From positions 25,269-89,268 of the forward strand of contig JBGCFP010000040.1 of NCBI GenBank assembly GCA_045107005.1: a stretch of DNA of 64,000 bases, read 5' to 3'. The translations under genes were made by a program, and so were the position numbers. Below the pieces are notes generated by a model. It worked only from the letters and a program-made list of their open reading frames with translations. It was not told where the DNA came from and did not search any database. Numbering within the stretch: position 1 is the first letter of the stretch; each line of letters starts with the position of its first letter. The stretch comes from JBCCMA01 sp045107005 (GTDB lineage Bacteria; Pseudomonadota; Gammaproteobacteria; Steroidobacterales; JBCCMA01). Shown one piece after another: positions 25,986 through 34,829 of the stretch.

Positions 25986-26768
25986 GTGCGCCAGAACGAC
26001 GTGCCCGCCACTGATCAGAAGCTGGGCGGCAAGACCGCCCTGGTGACTGGTGCCAGCTCAGGGATCGGGCGCGGCGTGGCGTTGGCCTTTGCCGCGCACG
26101 GTGCGCGCGTCGCTGTCAACTTTCCGACGGCCGACGAACAAAGCGCCGCAGAGACTGTCTGTCAACGGATCACCGATGACGGCGGCGTCGCACAGGCAAT
26201 TATGGGCGACGTAGCCGAGGAGGCGCAGGTTGCGGCAATGATGAGTGAGGCCGAGCAGCGACTCGGTCCTATTGATATTTTGGTGAACAACGCGGGCATC
26301 GCACACACGGCGCCGCTTGAGGACATCCCCGTCACCGTCTGGGACCGGGTGCTGGCGGTACACCTGCGCGGTACGTTTCTGTGCACACGCGCGGTGTTGC
26401 CCGCGATGTACGAGCGGGGCTTTGGCCGCATTATCAATACCGCGTCCCAACTCGCCTACAAAGGCTCGCCGGGACTCACGCACTACACCGCCGCCAAAGG
26501 CGCGATCCTGGCCATGACCCGTTCGCTGGCGCTGGAAGCCGGGGCGCGCAACGTGACCATCAACTGCGTTGCGCCTGGCGCTACGCTGACACCGATCCTT
26601 GACAGCGTACCTGATGAATTGCTCGAGCAAATTCGCGCGTCGATTCCGCTCGGACGCATGGCACAAGTTGCCGACATTGTACCGAGTTACGTCTTCCTCG
26701 CATCGCAGGACGGCAGCCACTATCAGGGCCAGTGCCTGAGCCCCAACGGGGGCGATGTATTCCTCTAG
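25986..26768 (+). CDS. SDR family oxidoreductase (FabG-like)
   Basis: A 260-residue classical SDR with TGASSGIGRG as the cofactor-binding site, NNAGIAH, the catalytic Ser in INTASQLAYKG and YTAAKGA as the YxxxK motif. The C-terminal GQCLSPNGGDVFL ending is typical of FabG-like enzymes. The GTG start immediately follows the stop of the DUF2237 gene. The probable role is reduction of a 3-oxoacyl or related substrate. A GC-rich terminator follows. Confidence 0.9.
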   Translation: MRQNDVPATDQKLGGKTALVTGASSGIGRGVALAFAAHGARVAVNFPTADEQSAAETVCQRITDDGGVAQAIMGDVAEEAQVAAMMSEAEQRLGPIDILVNNAGIAHTAPLEDIPVTVWDRVLAVHLRGTFLCTRAVLPAMYERGFGRIINTASQLAYKGSPGLTHYTAAKGAILAMTRSLALEAGARNVTINCVAPGATLTPILDSVPDELLEQIRASIPLGRMAQVADIVPSYVFLASQDGSHYQGQCLSPNGGDVFL

Positions 26769-26772
26769 CTGA

Positions 26773-26804
26773 CGGGGCCGCCGCCGCGCGGCCGCCCCGA
26801 TTTT
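26773..26804. terminator. GC-rich terminator between SDR and hflC
   Basis: CGGGGC (26773-26778) pairs with GCCCCG (26794-26799), and the inner bases extend the stem with one mismatch. ATTTT follows on the plus strand. It fits a rho-independent terminator of the SDR gene; hflC converges from the right and stops at 26806. Confidence 0.7.
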
Positions 26805-26805
26805 G

Positions 26806-27774
26806 CTAGTTGTCTTGCTCAACACCTTTCATGAACTTGAACAAATCGCTGTCGGTGGACAGCACCAGCGTCGTCCCCTCTTCCACCATGGATTGGTACG
26901 ACTGCATCGTGCGGGTGAATTCGTAGAAATCGACCGCCGCGCGACTCTGGTTGTACGCGCTGGCATAGATCTCAGTGGCCTTGGCGTCTGCGACACCCCG
27001 AATTTCTTCAACCTCGCGATACGCCTCGGATTGGATCTTGTTCAGGTCGCGCACCCGGTTACCGCCGATACGCGCAGCTTCACCATTACCCTCTGACAGG
27101 AATCGCTCCGCAATCTGGCGTCGCTCACTGATCATGCGATCGTAAATTTTAGGGCGCACGCTTTCGTTGTAGTTGATGCGCTTGAAGCGGATATCCAGCA
27201 GCTCGATACCAAAGACCTTCACTTTGTCGACGGCCGCTTTATAAATCTCAAGTTCGACCAACTCACGTCCTTTGGTGATCGGCACCAGCTCGCCAACGCC
27301 GATGGCTTCTTCGTTACCCACCAGTACATTGTCGCGCAGCGGCACGCGATCCTTGGTGGTGCGAATAATCTCGATCAGCTCGTGTTTCGCCACGGCATTG
27401 CGCGTTTCACTGCCGAGAATGTCGTCCAGACGCGACTGCGCACTGCGCTCGTCACGCAGTCGCAAAAAGTACTGCAGCGGGTCGGTGATGCGCCAGCGGG
27501 CGAACAAGTCCACCGAGATGTACAGCTTATCCTTGGTCGGCATGTCGGACGAGGCGCCGTCCCACTCCAGAACCCGCTTGTCGATCGGGTTGGTTTCCTG
27601 GATGAACGGTTTCTTCAGCTTCAGGCCTGCCGTGGTCACCGGCTCGCCAACGGGCTTACCAAATTGCGTGACAATCACCTGCTCGACTTCGTGCACCGTA
27701 TAGACGGAGTTAAACAGCAACAGGACCAATAGAAACAGAGCAATGATGCCGATCATTTTCTTACCCTGACTCAT
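26806..27774 (-). CDS. hflC: HflC, regulator of FtsH protease (SPFH family)
   Basis: A 322-residue inner-membrane SPFH protein that assembles with HflK around FtsH and modulates membrane protein degradation. One N-terminal TM segment (MIGIIALFLLVLLLFNSVYTV) is followed by the SPFH domain, with EVEQVIVTQFGKPVGE at its start. A coiled-coil region near the C-terminus contains RQIAERFLSEGNGEAARIGG. The start overlaps the stop of hflK by four bases (ATGA). Length and order are standard. The C-terminus ends without the long acidic extension seen in some homologues. Confidence 0.96.
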   Translation of the reverse strand: MSQGKKMIGIIALFLLVLLLFNSVYTVHEVEQVIVTQFGKPVGEPVTTAGLKLKKPFIQETNPIDKRVLEWDGASSDMPTKDKLYISVDLFARWRITDPLQYFLRLRDERSAQSRLDDILGSETRNAVAKHELIEIIRTTKDRVPLRDNVLVGNEEAIGVGELVPITKGRELVELEIYKAAVDKVKVFGIELLDIRFKRINYNESVRPKIYDRMISERRQIAERFLSEGNGEAARIGGNRVRDLNKIQSEAYREVEEIRGVADAKATEIYASAYNQSRAAVDFYEFTRTMQSYQSMVEEGTTLVLSTDSDLFKFMKGVEQDN

Positions 27775-28847
27775 TGTCCTACTCCTTTGGTGCCGTCCAG
27801 ATTGAGCAGCGGCAGAATGCCCTGCGTCTCATCATCGACGATCACTTTTGATTTCAGTTGCGGCATGACTTCCTGCATTGTCTCGATATAGATTCGGCGC
27901 TTGGTAACCTCGGGTGCTTTCAGGTACTCGGCGAACAGCGAGTTGAAGCGTGCCGCGTCGCCCTCTGCCTCGTTAATGCGTTTGAGCCGATAGCCATCCG
28001 CCTCGCGGATACGTTGATCTTTCTCGCCCTCCGCCAGCGGAATCACGCGGTTGTAATCGCGTCGCGCTTCGTTAATCAGCTTTTCCTTTTCCTGCTGCGC
28101 CTGGTTCACTTCGTTAAACGACGCTTGCACCGGTTTGGGCGGGTTGATGTTCTTGAGCTGCACCTGATCGATGCTGACGCCCATCTCGTATTTAATCGCC
28201 AGCGCCTGCATTTTGACGAGGGCTTCGGATTCAATGTCCTGACGCCCGACGGTAATCACTTCATCCACGGTTCGGTCGCCCACCACTTCGCGCATCACCG
28301 ATTCCGACACGTGACGCAGTGTGCCGCGCGGTTCGCGCACTTCAAACAAGAACTTGAACGGCTCGGCGATGCGGTACTGCACCACCCACTCCACGAGCGC
28401 CGCATTCAGGTCGCCGGTGACCATTTCCGTCTCCAGCCGGGCCTGACGCGCCGCATCGCGACCGCCGAAGCCAGGCGTCTGATAGATATCTCGTGCGCCC
28501 GGTGTGCCAAAACCGAACTCCTGCTTCAGTTGCCGTTTGACCGGCAACGTCGTCGCCACGTCGATGCCTAGCGGTAATTTAAAGTTCAAGCCAGGCTCAA
28601 CCACCTTCAAATACTTGCCAAAACGCTGGACGACAGCGACCGAGTCACTGGGCACGGTGTAACAAGCGGTATACAGGCCAAGGAGAATCACACCCACCAG
28701 CAGCATCGCCAAAGGTGCGCCGCCTCCCGGTAACAGGCGCTTGATGCGCAAACGTGACTGATTGACGATCGCCTCAAGCTCCGCGGGCGTCGTGGAGCGA
28801 GGGCCTCGAGGGCCTTTGCCTCGACCATTGTTGTTTTGCCATGACAT
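27771..28847 (-). CDS. hflK: HflK, regulator of FtsH protease (SPFH family)
   Basis: Partner of HflC in the large HflKC cage around FtsH. The 358-residue protein opens with a glycine-rich cytoplasmic segment (NNNGRGKGPRGPRS), then one TM (PLAMLLVGVILLGLYTAC) and the SPFH domain starting at VPSDSVAVVQRFGKYLKVV. Coiled-coil segments follow in QAQQEKEKLINEARRDYNRV. It is the first gene of hflK-hflC, and the promoter must lie in the 325-bp gap to the TldD-like gene. No hfq or hflX is adjacent, unlike in enterobacteria. Confidence 0.96.
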   Translation of the reverse strand: MSWQNNNGRGKGPRGPRSTTPAELEAIVNQSRLRIKRLLPGGGAPLAMLLVGVILLGLYTACYTVPSDSVAVVQRFGKYLKVVEPGLNFKLPLGIDVATTLPVKRQLKQEFGFGTPGARDIYQTPGFGGRDAARQARLETEMVTGDLNAALVEWVVQYRIAEPFKFLFEVREPRGTLRHVSESVMREVVGDRTVDEVITVGRQDIESEALVKMQALAIKYEMGVSIDQVQLKNINPPKPVQASFNEVNQAQQEKEKLINEARRDYNRVIPLAEGEKDQRIREADGYRLKRINEAEGDAARFNSLFAEYLKAPEVTKRRIYIETMQEVMPQLKSKVIVDDETQGILPLLNLDGTKGVGQ

Positions 28848-29172
28848 AGCGTGATGTTCTCACCGTATTTAGAGGATTGGGACGACCGAATTTGGTCAAG
28901 TTTACTTTACTTTTAGAACGCCTGCTTAGGCGTTATGACGAGGTTGGGATATATTGTCCGCCATTGTGGTCTACAGGGCCAGAACACGTAGACAAACGTC
29001 CGGCAGCCAAACTCGGTCAGAGGCCCAACAATAACCTTAAACACTGCTCGAGTTTCTGCATCAAACCTAAGCTTGCACTATTCGTGAGATCTACCACTCT
29101 TGCGCCTGATTTTAGTGCGAGTCAGTCATTTCACATCAGCCGCACAGCTGTGCGCACGGCGGGGAGTTAAGT
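28848..29172. promoter_or_regulatory. Divergent intergenic region with small inverted repeat (hflK / tldD-like)
   Basis: This 325-bp gap separates hflK from the Tat-TldD operon and should hold both promoters. It is lower in GC than its flanks. A perfect repeat AACGCCT-gctt-AGGCGTT lies at 28917-28934, preceded by a T-rich tract (TTTACTTTACTTTT). No T-run follows the repeat, so it is more like an operator or small RNA stem than a terminator. I see no convincing gene here. Confidence 0.5.
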
Positions 29173-30801
29173 ATGGACAGGCGGGATTTTTTAAAAGTGA
29201 CCGGTGTAGGCGTAGGCGGACTCATGCTGCCAATCACCGGGCGACTGGTGGCAGCACAAGAGTTGATTTCGCCTGCCGATTTGAAACTCAAACGCAAACT
29301 GGCCGACGCGGCGCTCACTGCGGCCAAAAAAGCCGGTGCGAGCTACGCCGACGCGCGCATTGGACGCTACCTCAATCAGTTCGTCGTGACCCGCGAGATG
29401 AAGGTCCAAAACATCGTTAACACCGAATCCGCCGGTGTCGGCATTCGCGTGCTGGTCAACGATACCTGGGGCTTTGCGGCAACCAGCGACATGACGCCCA
29501 AAAAAGTGGCCGAAGCCGCGCGCAAAGCCGCCGCCATTGCCAAAGCCAACTCCAAGTTCCAGACCAACCCGGTGGTGCTCGCGCCGGTCAAAGGCGTCGG
29601 CGAAGTGTCGTGGAAAACGCCCATCAAGAAGAACGCGCTGGAGATTCCCATCGCGGACAAAGTGGATATGTTGATGGAGGTCAACAACGCGGCGCTGACC
29701 AACGGCGCCGATTTCGTTAACTCCATTTTCTATCTGGTCAATGAGCAAAAATATTTCGCCAGCTCCGACGGCTCGTACATCGATCAGGACGTGCACCGGG
29801 TATGGGCGCCCATGACCATTACCGCGGTGGATAAGGAAACCGGAAAATTCCGTACCCGCGCCGGCATCGGCGACCCCGTTGGTATGGGCTGGGAGTACTT
29901 CGACGGTAACGAGAAGGACAAAATTCAAGGCGTCACTACGTTGTACGGAAAGAGCTACGACATGGTTGAAGACGCCGTCAACGGCGCCAAGCAAGCCCGC
30001 AAGAAACTGACCGCGCGTTCGGTCAAGCCGGGACAATACGACCTGGTACTCGATCCGACGCATTTAATGCTGACCATCCACGAATCAGTCGGTCACCCGC
30101 TCGAGCTCGATCGCGTGCTTGGTTACGAAGCCAACTACGCCGGCACCAGTTTCGCGACACTCGACAAGTGGCGCAGTGGTGACTTCAACTACGGCAGTCC
30201 AGAGGTCACGCTGTTCGCGGACAAGACCCAGGAGGGCTCGGTCGGTGCAGTCGGTTACGACGATGAAGGTGTGCCAACCAAACGTTGGGATCTGGTGAAG
30301 GACGGCGTACTGGTCAACTATCAGGCGATCCGCGATCAGGTGCACATCATCGACCAGAAAGAATCCCACGGCTGCTGCTACGCCGACAGCTGGTCCAGCG
30401 TCCAGTTCCAGCGCATGCCAAACGTGTCGTTGGCGCCGGGTAAAGAAAAATACAGTGCCCAGGACATGATCAAGGACGTCGAGGACGGCATTTATATTGT
30501 TGGTCGTGGCTCCTACTCGATCGATCAGCAGCGTTACAACTTCCAGTTTGGCGGTCAGCTGTTCTATGAAATCAAGGACGGCGAGATCACCGATCAGATT
30601 GAAGACGTGGCGTACCAGTCAAACACCCAGGAGTTCTGGAACGCCTGCACGAAGATTTGCGACGAAAGCGACTACCGCATTGGCGGCACGTTCTTCGATG
30701 GCAAGGGTCAGCCCCCTCAGGTCAGCGCCGTTTCGCACGGTTGCTCAACCACGCGCTTTGACGGCATCAACGTCATTAACACCGCGCGCAAACTCGGCTA
30801 A
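29173..30801 (+). CDS. Tat-exported TldD/PmbA-family metallopeptidase (TldD-like)
   Basis: A 542-residue TldD-type zinc peptidase with a twin-arginine signal (MDRRDFLKVTG then a Gly/Leu-rich core), so it is probably exported folded. The active site HESVGHPLELDR sits at H303-E304 with H308, the HExxxH arrangement of TldD. The third zinc ligand of TldD is a Cys in a CGKxGQ-like motif; here that segment reads FFDGKGQP without the Cys, with a Cys a little later in SHGCSTTRFDG. The gene heads an operon with a TldE-like partner 45 bp downstream. Cytosolic TldD/E trims unfolded peptides such as microcin B17 precursor; the periplasmic substrate here is unknown. Confidence 0.92.
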   Translation: MDRRDFLKVTGVGVGGLMLPITGRLVAAQELISPADLKLKRKLADAALTAAKKAGASYADARIGRYLNQFVVTREMKVQNIVNTESAGVGIRVLVNDTWGFAATSDMTPKKVAEAARKAAAIAKANSKFQTNPVVLAPVKGVGEVSWKTPIKKNALEIPIADKVDMLMEVNNAALTNGADFVNSIFYLVNEQKYFASSDGSYIDQDVHRVWAPMTITAVDKETGKFRTRAGIGDPVGMGWEYFDGNEKDKIQGVTTLYGKSYDMVEDAVNGAKQARKKLTARSVKPGQYDLVLDPTHLMLTIHESVGHPLELDRVLGYEANYAGTSFATLDKWRSGDFNYGSPEVTLFADKTQEGSVGAVGYDDEGVPTKRWDLVKDGVLVNYQAIRDQVHIIDQKESHGCCYADSWSSVQFQRMPNVSLAPGKEKYSAQDMIKDVEDGIYIVGRGSYSIDQQRYNFQFGGQLFYEIKDGEITDQIEDVAYQSNTQEFWNACTKICDESDYRIGGTFFDGKGQPPQVSAVSHGCSTTRFDGINVINTARKLG

Positions 30802-30846
30802 GCCCGAACGCCAACGCACATAAACAAACAATCTTTAGGTGGAATC

Positions 30847-32175
30847 ATGGCCATACTGAGCAACAAACAAGCGAAGAAAATTCTGACCAAGGTGATCAAG
30901 CTGTCCAAAGCGGACGCCTGTGAAGCAAATCTTTCGGGCACCGTCGGCGGCAACATCCGCTATGCGCGCAACTCGGTGAGCACGGCAGGCGTAGTGAGCG
31001 ACACGACGCTCGGCGTGCAGTCCAATTTCGGCAAGAAGGTCGGCGTCGCAACGACCAACGAATTCGACGATGAATCATTGCTGCGCGTTGTGCGACGCTC
31101 TGAAGAGCTCGCGCAGTTGTCGCCGGAGAATCCGGAATTCATGCCGGTGCTCGGACCGCAAAAATACGTCGAGTCGAAGGGCTACGCGAAGTCGACGGCG
31201 GAGATAACGCCGGAAATGCGTGCGCAAGCGGCGCAAGACAGCATTGAGCCAAGCATGAAGAACGACGCAACCGCCGCGGGCTTCCTGACCGACAGCGCCG
31301 ACTTTGACGCAATGATGAACAGCGCCGGCCTCTACGCTTACAACACCAGCACCAGTGCCAACTTCACCGTCACCGTGCGCACCGACGACGGTACCGGGTC
31401 GGGCTGGGCCACGCTGGACGACAACGATATCAACCGTCTCGACACAGCGCGCGCCTCCAAAGTCGCCATCGACAAAGCCGTGATGTCGCGCGATGCCAAA
31501 GCGCTGGAACCGGGTAAGTACACCGTCATTCTCGAGCCCAACGCGCTGGCCTCGTTCATGGGCCAGATGGTGTTTGCGTTCGACGCCCGTCAGTCAGATG
31601 AAGGACGTACATTTTTGTCGAAAAAAGGCGGTGGCAACCGCATAGGCGAAAAAGTATTCGACGAGCGCGTCAATCTGTACGCCGACCCCACCGACTCGCG
31701 CGTGCCGACACGGCCGTGGGACGATTCGGGTCAGCCCATGAAACGCCTTGATATCGTCAAAGATGGCGTGATCAAGAATCTGTTCTACTCGCGCTACTGG
31801 GCCGAACAGCAAAAGGTGGCGGCCATTCCGCAGCCCAACAATCTGATTATGGAAGGCGGCAAGCGGTCGCTTGATGAAATGGTCGCCAACACCGATCGCG
31901 GGATCCTGGTGACACGCACCTGGTACATCCGCGCGGTCGATCCGCAGACGCAGCTCTACACCGGTCTGACCCGCGACGGCACCTTCTACATTGAAGAAGG
32001 CAAGATCAAGTATCCGGTCAAGAACTTCCGCTTCAATGAAAGCCCGGTGATCATGCTGAACAACCTTGAAGAGCTGGGCGTGCCGGAACGCGTTTCACTA
32101 TTCGGCTTCCCAGTGATGCTGCCGCCGGTCAAGGCTCGTGAATTCACGTTCACCAGCCTGTCCGACGCCGTTTAA
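30847..32175 (+). CDS. TldE/PmbA-like partner protein
   Basis: A 442-residue member of the TldD/PmbA family that lacks the HExxxH motif, as do TldE subunits that pair with a catalytic TldD. Family landmarks are KPGKYTVILEP-type (here LEPGKYTVILEPNALASFM), RIGEKVFDERVNLYADP and LVTRTWYIRAVDP. An AGGTGGA ribosome site precedes the ATG. It has no evident signal peptide, while the TldD-like gene has a Tat signal, so the pair might be co-exported as a folded complex on the partner's signal (inference). It lies 45 bp after the TldD-like gene and 11 bp before the DUF4159 gene. Confidence 0.9.
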   Translation: MAILSNKQAKKILTKVIKLSKADACEANLSGTVGGNIRYARNSVSTAGVVSDTTLGVQSNFGKKVGVATTNEFDDESLLRVVRRSEELAQLSPENPEFMPVLGPQKYVESKGYAKSTAEITPEMRAQAAQDSIEPSMKNDATAAGFLTDSADFDAMMNSAGLYAYNTSTSANFTVTVRTDDGTGSGWATLDDNDINRLDTARASKVAIDKAVMSRDAKALEPGKYTVILEPNALASFMGQMVFAFDARQSDEGRTFLSKKGGGNRIGEKVFDERVNLYADPTDSRVPTRPWDDSGQPMKRLDIVKDGVIKNLFYSRYWAEQQKVAAIPQPNNLIMEGGKRSLDEMVANTDRGILVTRTWYIRAVDPQTQLYTGLTRDGTFYIEEGKIKYPVKNFRFNESPVIMLNNLEELGVPERVSLFGFPVMLPPVKAREFTFTSLSDAV

Positions 32176-32186
32176 GACCGCCCAAC

Positions 32187-32879
32187 GTGCGTCGACGGCG
32201 GTTTCTGCGTGCGGCGAGCTCAGCGCTCGCCGTCGCCTGCCTGCCGTCGACGCGCGGGACAGGTCCCTACGACTTCAGTTTCACTCGACTTCAGTACGAG
32301 TCAGGGGACTGGGACGTCGATGAGCGGATGCCGAACAATTTGCTCAATTCACTGGTGGAATACACGACCATTCGCGTCGACCCGCAAGAGCGGGTTGTTG
32401 CGCTGGCCGATCCCGCGATGCTGCAAGCGCCGTTTTGCTATTTGGCCGGCCACCGACTCGTGCAGTTTAACGAGGCCGAACGCGAGAACTTCGAGCGCTA
32501 CGTGCGCAGTGGCGGGTTTGTCTTCGTCGACGACTGCAATCACGATATCGACGGTTTGTTCGCGGTGTCTTTCGAAAAACAGATGCGCGAGATCTTTGGC
32601 AAGGACGCGCTGGCAAAGCTCCCGGACAATCATCCCGTTTACTCGTCCTTTTTCGAATTCGACGGTCCTCCAGCCACCAGTTTTGAACTCAACGGCTGGG
32701 GCGATGATCTGGTTCACGACTATCTGCGCGGCATCGATATCGGTGGCCGCACGGGCGTTCTGTACAGCAACAAGGACTACGGCTGCGAATGGGACTACGA
32801 CTACCGAAACAAACGCTGGCTGGCGCAAGACAATACCCGCTTCGGGGTCAACATTGTGCTCTACGCGCTGACTTACTGA
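32187..32879 (+). CDS. Tat-exported DUF4159 domain protein
   Basis: A 230-residue protein starting at GTG with a twin-arginine-type signal (RRRRFLRAASSALAVACLP). The rest matches DUF4159, with FTRLQYESGDWDVDERMPNN, DPAMLQAPFCYLAGH, a GGFVFVDDCNHD strand and the DYDYRNKRW ending. DUF4159 proteins are usually found beside MoxR, DUF58 and BatA genes, as here; they resemble a glutamine-amidotransferase-like fold. No enzymatic role is established. It follows the TldE-like gene by 11 bp and precedes moxR by 13 bp. Confidence 0.9.
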   Translation: MRRRRFLRAASSALAVACLPSTRGTGPYDFSFTRLQYESGDWDVDERMPNNLLNSLVEYTTIRVDPQERVVALADPAMLQAPFCYLAGHRLVQFNEAERENFERYVRSGGFVFVDDCNHDIDGLFAVSFEKQMREIFGKDALAKLPDNHPVYSSFFEFDGPPATSFELNGWGDDLVHDYLRGIDIGGRTGVLYSNKDYGCEWDYDYRNKRWLAQDNTRFGVNIVLYALTY

Positions 32880-32892
32880 GGAAACGTATCGC

Positions 32893-33909
32893 ATGGCGGT
32901 GAACCCCATACTCAACGAGGCGGACGTCGCCGCGAAGGTCGCAGGGCTTGCCGACGTTCGAGAGGCGATAGGTCAGGTGATCGTCGGCCAGGCCGAGGTG
33001 GTCGAACACATGTTGATCGGGCTGCTCGCAGGCGGTCACTGTTTGATTGAAGGAGTACCTGGTCTCGGCAAGACGCTGCTGGTCAACAGTCTCGCGCGCG
33101 CCATGACGCTGAACTTTCGCCGTATTCAATTTACGCCCGATCTGATGCCCAGTGACGTTATTGGCACCGAAATTCTCGAAGAAGATCACGGCACCGGCAA
33201 GCGGTCCTTCAAGTTTCAGCCCGGGCCGGTGTTTGCCAATATTCTGCTGGCCGACGAAATCAACCGGACGCCGGCCAAAACGCAAGCGGCGCTGCTCGAG
33301 GCGATGCAGGAATGCTCGGTCACCTACGCCGGCGAAACGCACACATTAAATCCGCCGTTCTTCGTCCTGGCCACGCAGAATCCTTTGGAGCAGTCTGGCA
33401 CTTACGCCCTGCCCGAGGCACAGCTTGATCGCTTTTTGCTCCATATCGAGATCGACTACCCGACGCTCGACGAAGAAACCGAAGTGCTGCGCCGAACGAC
33501 CGGAGCGAGCCCTGCGCCAATCAATAAAGTGATGTCTGCGGACGACGTCTTGGCACTGCAGGCGCTGACTCGACAAGTGTCAATTTCCGACGGACTGCTG
33601 CACTACGTCACCCATCTGATCCGTGCGACTCGTCCGGGCAAAGACGCCGTGGGTGCGATTAGCGAATGGGTGAAGTGGGGCGCCGGTCCGCGCGCCGGCC
33701 AGGCACTGATCCTCGCGTCGAAGGGCCGCGCACTTCTGCACGGTCGCTACGCGGTGACCCGTGACGATTTACACGCCATGGTACTGCCCGTTCTGCGCCA
33801 TCGACTGATCCTGAATTTTCATGCCGAGGCCGAGCAAAAGCGCGTCGCCGACATCGTTGACGCACTGCTGACGCACTACCCGGCGCCTGACGACCCCATC
33901 GCGGGATGA
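32893..33909 (+). CDS. MoxR-family AAA+ ATPase
   Basis: A 338-residue cytosolic AAA+ chaperone. Walker A reads GVPGLGKTLLV, Walker B is in ILLADEINRTPAKTQAALLEAMQE, and sensor 1 is in FVLATQNPLEQSGTYALPEAQ. GAGGAAAC lies before the ATG. MoxR ATPases work with VWA or DUF58 proteins to mature or insert cofactors and to remodel target complexes. The stop overlaps the DUF58 gene by four bases (ATGA). Linked to TldD-like and BatA-like genes, it may prepare an envelope complex. Confidence 0.95.
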   Translation: MAVNPILNEADVAAKVAGLADVREAIGQVIVGQAEVVEHMLIGLLAGGHCLIEGVPGLGKTLLVNSLARAMTLNFRRIQFTPDLMPSDVIGTEILEEDHGTGKRSFKFQPGPVFANILLADEINRTPAKTQAALLEAMQECSVTYAGETHTLNPPFFVLATQNPLEQSGTYALPEAQLDRFLLHIEIDYPTLDEETEVLRRTTGASPAPINKVMSADDVLALQALTRQVSISDGLLHYVTHLIRATRPGKDAVGAISEWVKWGAGPRAGQALILASKGRALLHGRYAVTRDDLHAMVLPVLRHRLILNFHAEAEQKRVADIVDALLTHYPAPDDPIAG

Positions 33910-34829
33910 CGCGCCAGCGCCCCCTCGACCCGACAACGCTCGCCCGAATTCGCGATTTGAAATTGCTGGCCCGGGTGGTGGTCGACGGTGCCCTGCACGG
34001 AATCCACACCAGTCGTCAACGTGGCGAAGGCATGGAGTTCTCCGAATACCGTCAGTACGAGCCCGGTGACGACCCGCGTCAGATCGATTGGAAACTTTAC
34101 GCCCGCTCCGACAAGGTCTTCGTCCGCCAGTCCGAGCGCGAAAGCCATGTGCCGGTCTGGATCATCGTCGACACGAGCGCATCGATGGCGCAGCCCAGCG
34201 CCGATGTCAGCGACTGGACGCGGCTCGACTGCGCGCGCGCCCTGGCGGCCAGTCTGGCGTATGTCTGCCAACAACAGGGGGACGCGTTCGGGCTACTCAG
34301 CCTCAACGACACCAACCGATCCTACCTCCCGTGCCGCGATGATGACCGCCAGCTCGACCGATTCGTCGCCGCGCTGAATCGGCTCGACGCGCAAGGTCAG
34401 TGGCCCAACACGACGCAACTCGACGCGCTGTGGGATCAGCTTCAGGGGCCCGGACTGGTCGTTGTCATCAGCGATTTCCTGCAAGACAGTCACGAAATTG
34501 AGCAGCTCCTTGGCAAGCTTGCCGGGCAACGCAAGGAGGTGCTGACACTCCAACTGCTGACGCGAGAGGAAGTGACCTTCCCGTATCACGGCAACATTGC
34601 GTTTCGCGATCGCGAGACCAATGAACAGGTTTTCGCCGATGCCGCGTCGGTGCGCGAACGCTATCTGGGCGCACTTAAAAGAGCGCGGCGTCATTGGATT
34701 GCAACGCTCGCGGGCTTGAACATTCAGGATTTTCTGACGCTGATTGAGGAACCTCTGGACGATACGTTGCGCCACTTCCTGAAACACCGTCGGCGCTTCG
34801 ATCGATCGCTGTTGCGTGAGACTCACTAG
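33906..34829 (+). CDS. DUF58 domain protein (VWA-like)
   Basis: A 307-residue cytosolic protein with the DUF58 signature GDDPRQIDWKLYARSDKVFVRQ. A MIDAS-like DTSAS (in IIVDTSASMAQPS) suggests a von Willebrand A fold that binds a divalent metal. It is the standard partner of MoxR ATPases. It begins inside the moxR stop and its own stop overlaps the next gene's GTG by one base. There are no membrane segments. Confidence 0.93.
   Translation: MTRQRPLDPTTLARIRDLKLLARVVVDGALHGIHTSRQRGEGMEFSEYRQYEPGDDPRQIDWKLYARSDKVFVRQSERESHVPVWIIVDTSASMAQPSADVSDWTRLDCARALAASLAYVCQQQGDAFGLLSLNDTNRSYLPCRDDDRQLDRFVAALNRLDAQGQWPNTTQLDALWDQLQGPGLVVVISDFLQDSHEIEQLLGKLAGQRKEVLTLQLLTREEVTFPYHGNIAFRDRETNEQVFADAASVRERYLGALKRARRHWIATLAGLNIQDFLTLIEEPLDDTLRHFLKHRRRFDRSLLRETH

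Noticed and set aside
28877..29170. 97-codon frame in the hflK / tldD gap
   Set aside because: No ribosome site, no recognisable sequence, and it would occupy the promoter region of the Tat-TldD gene.
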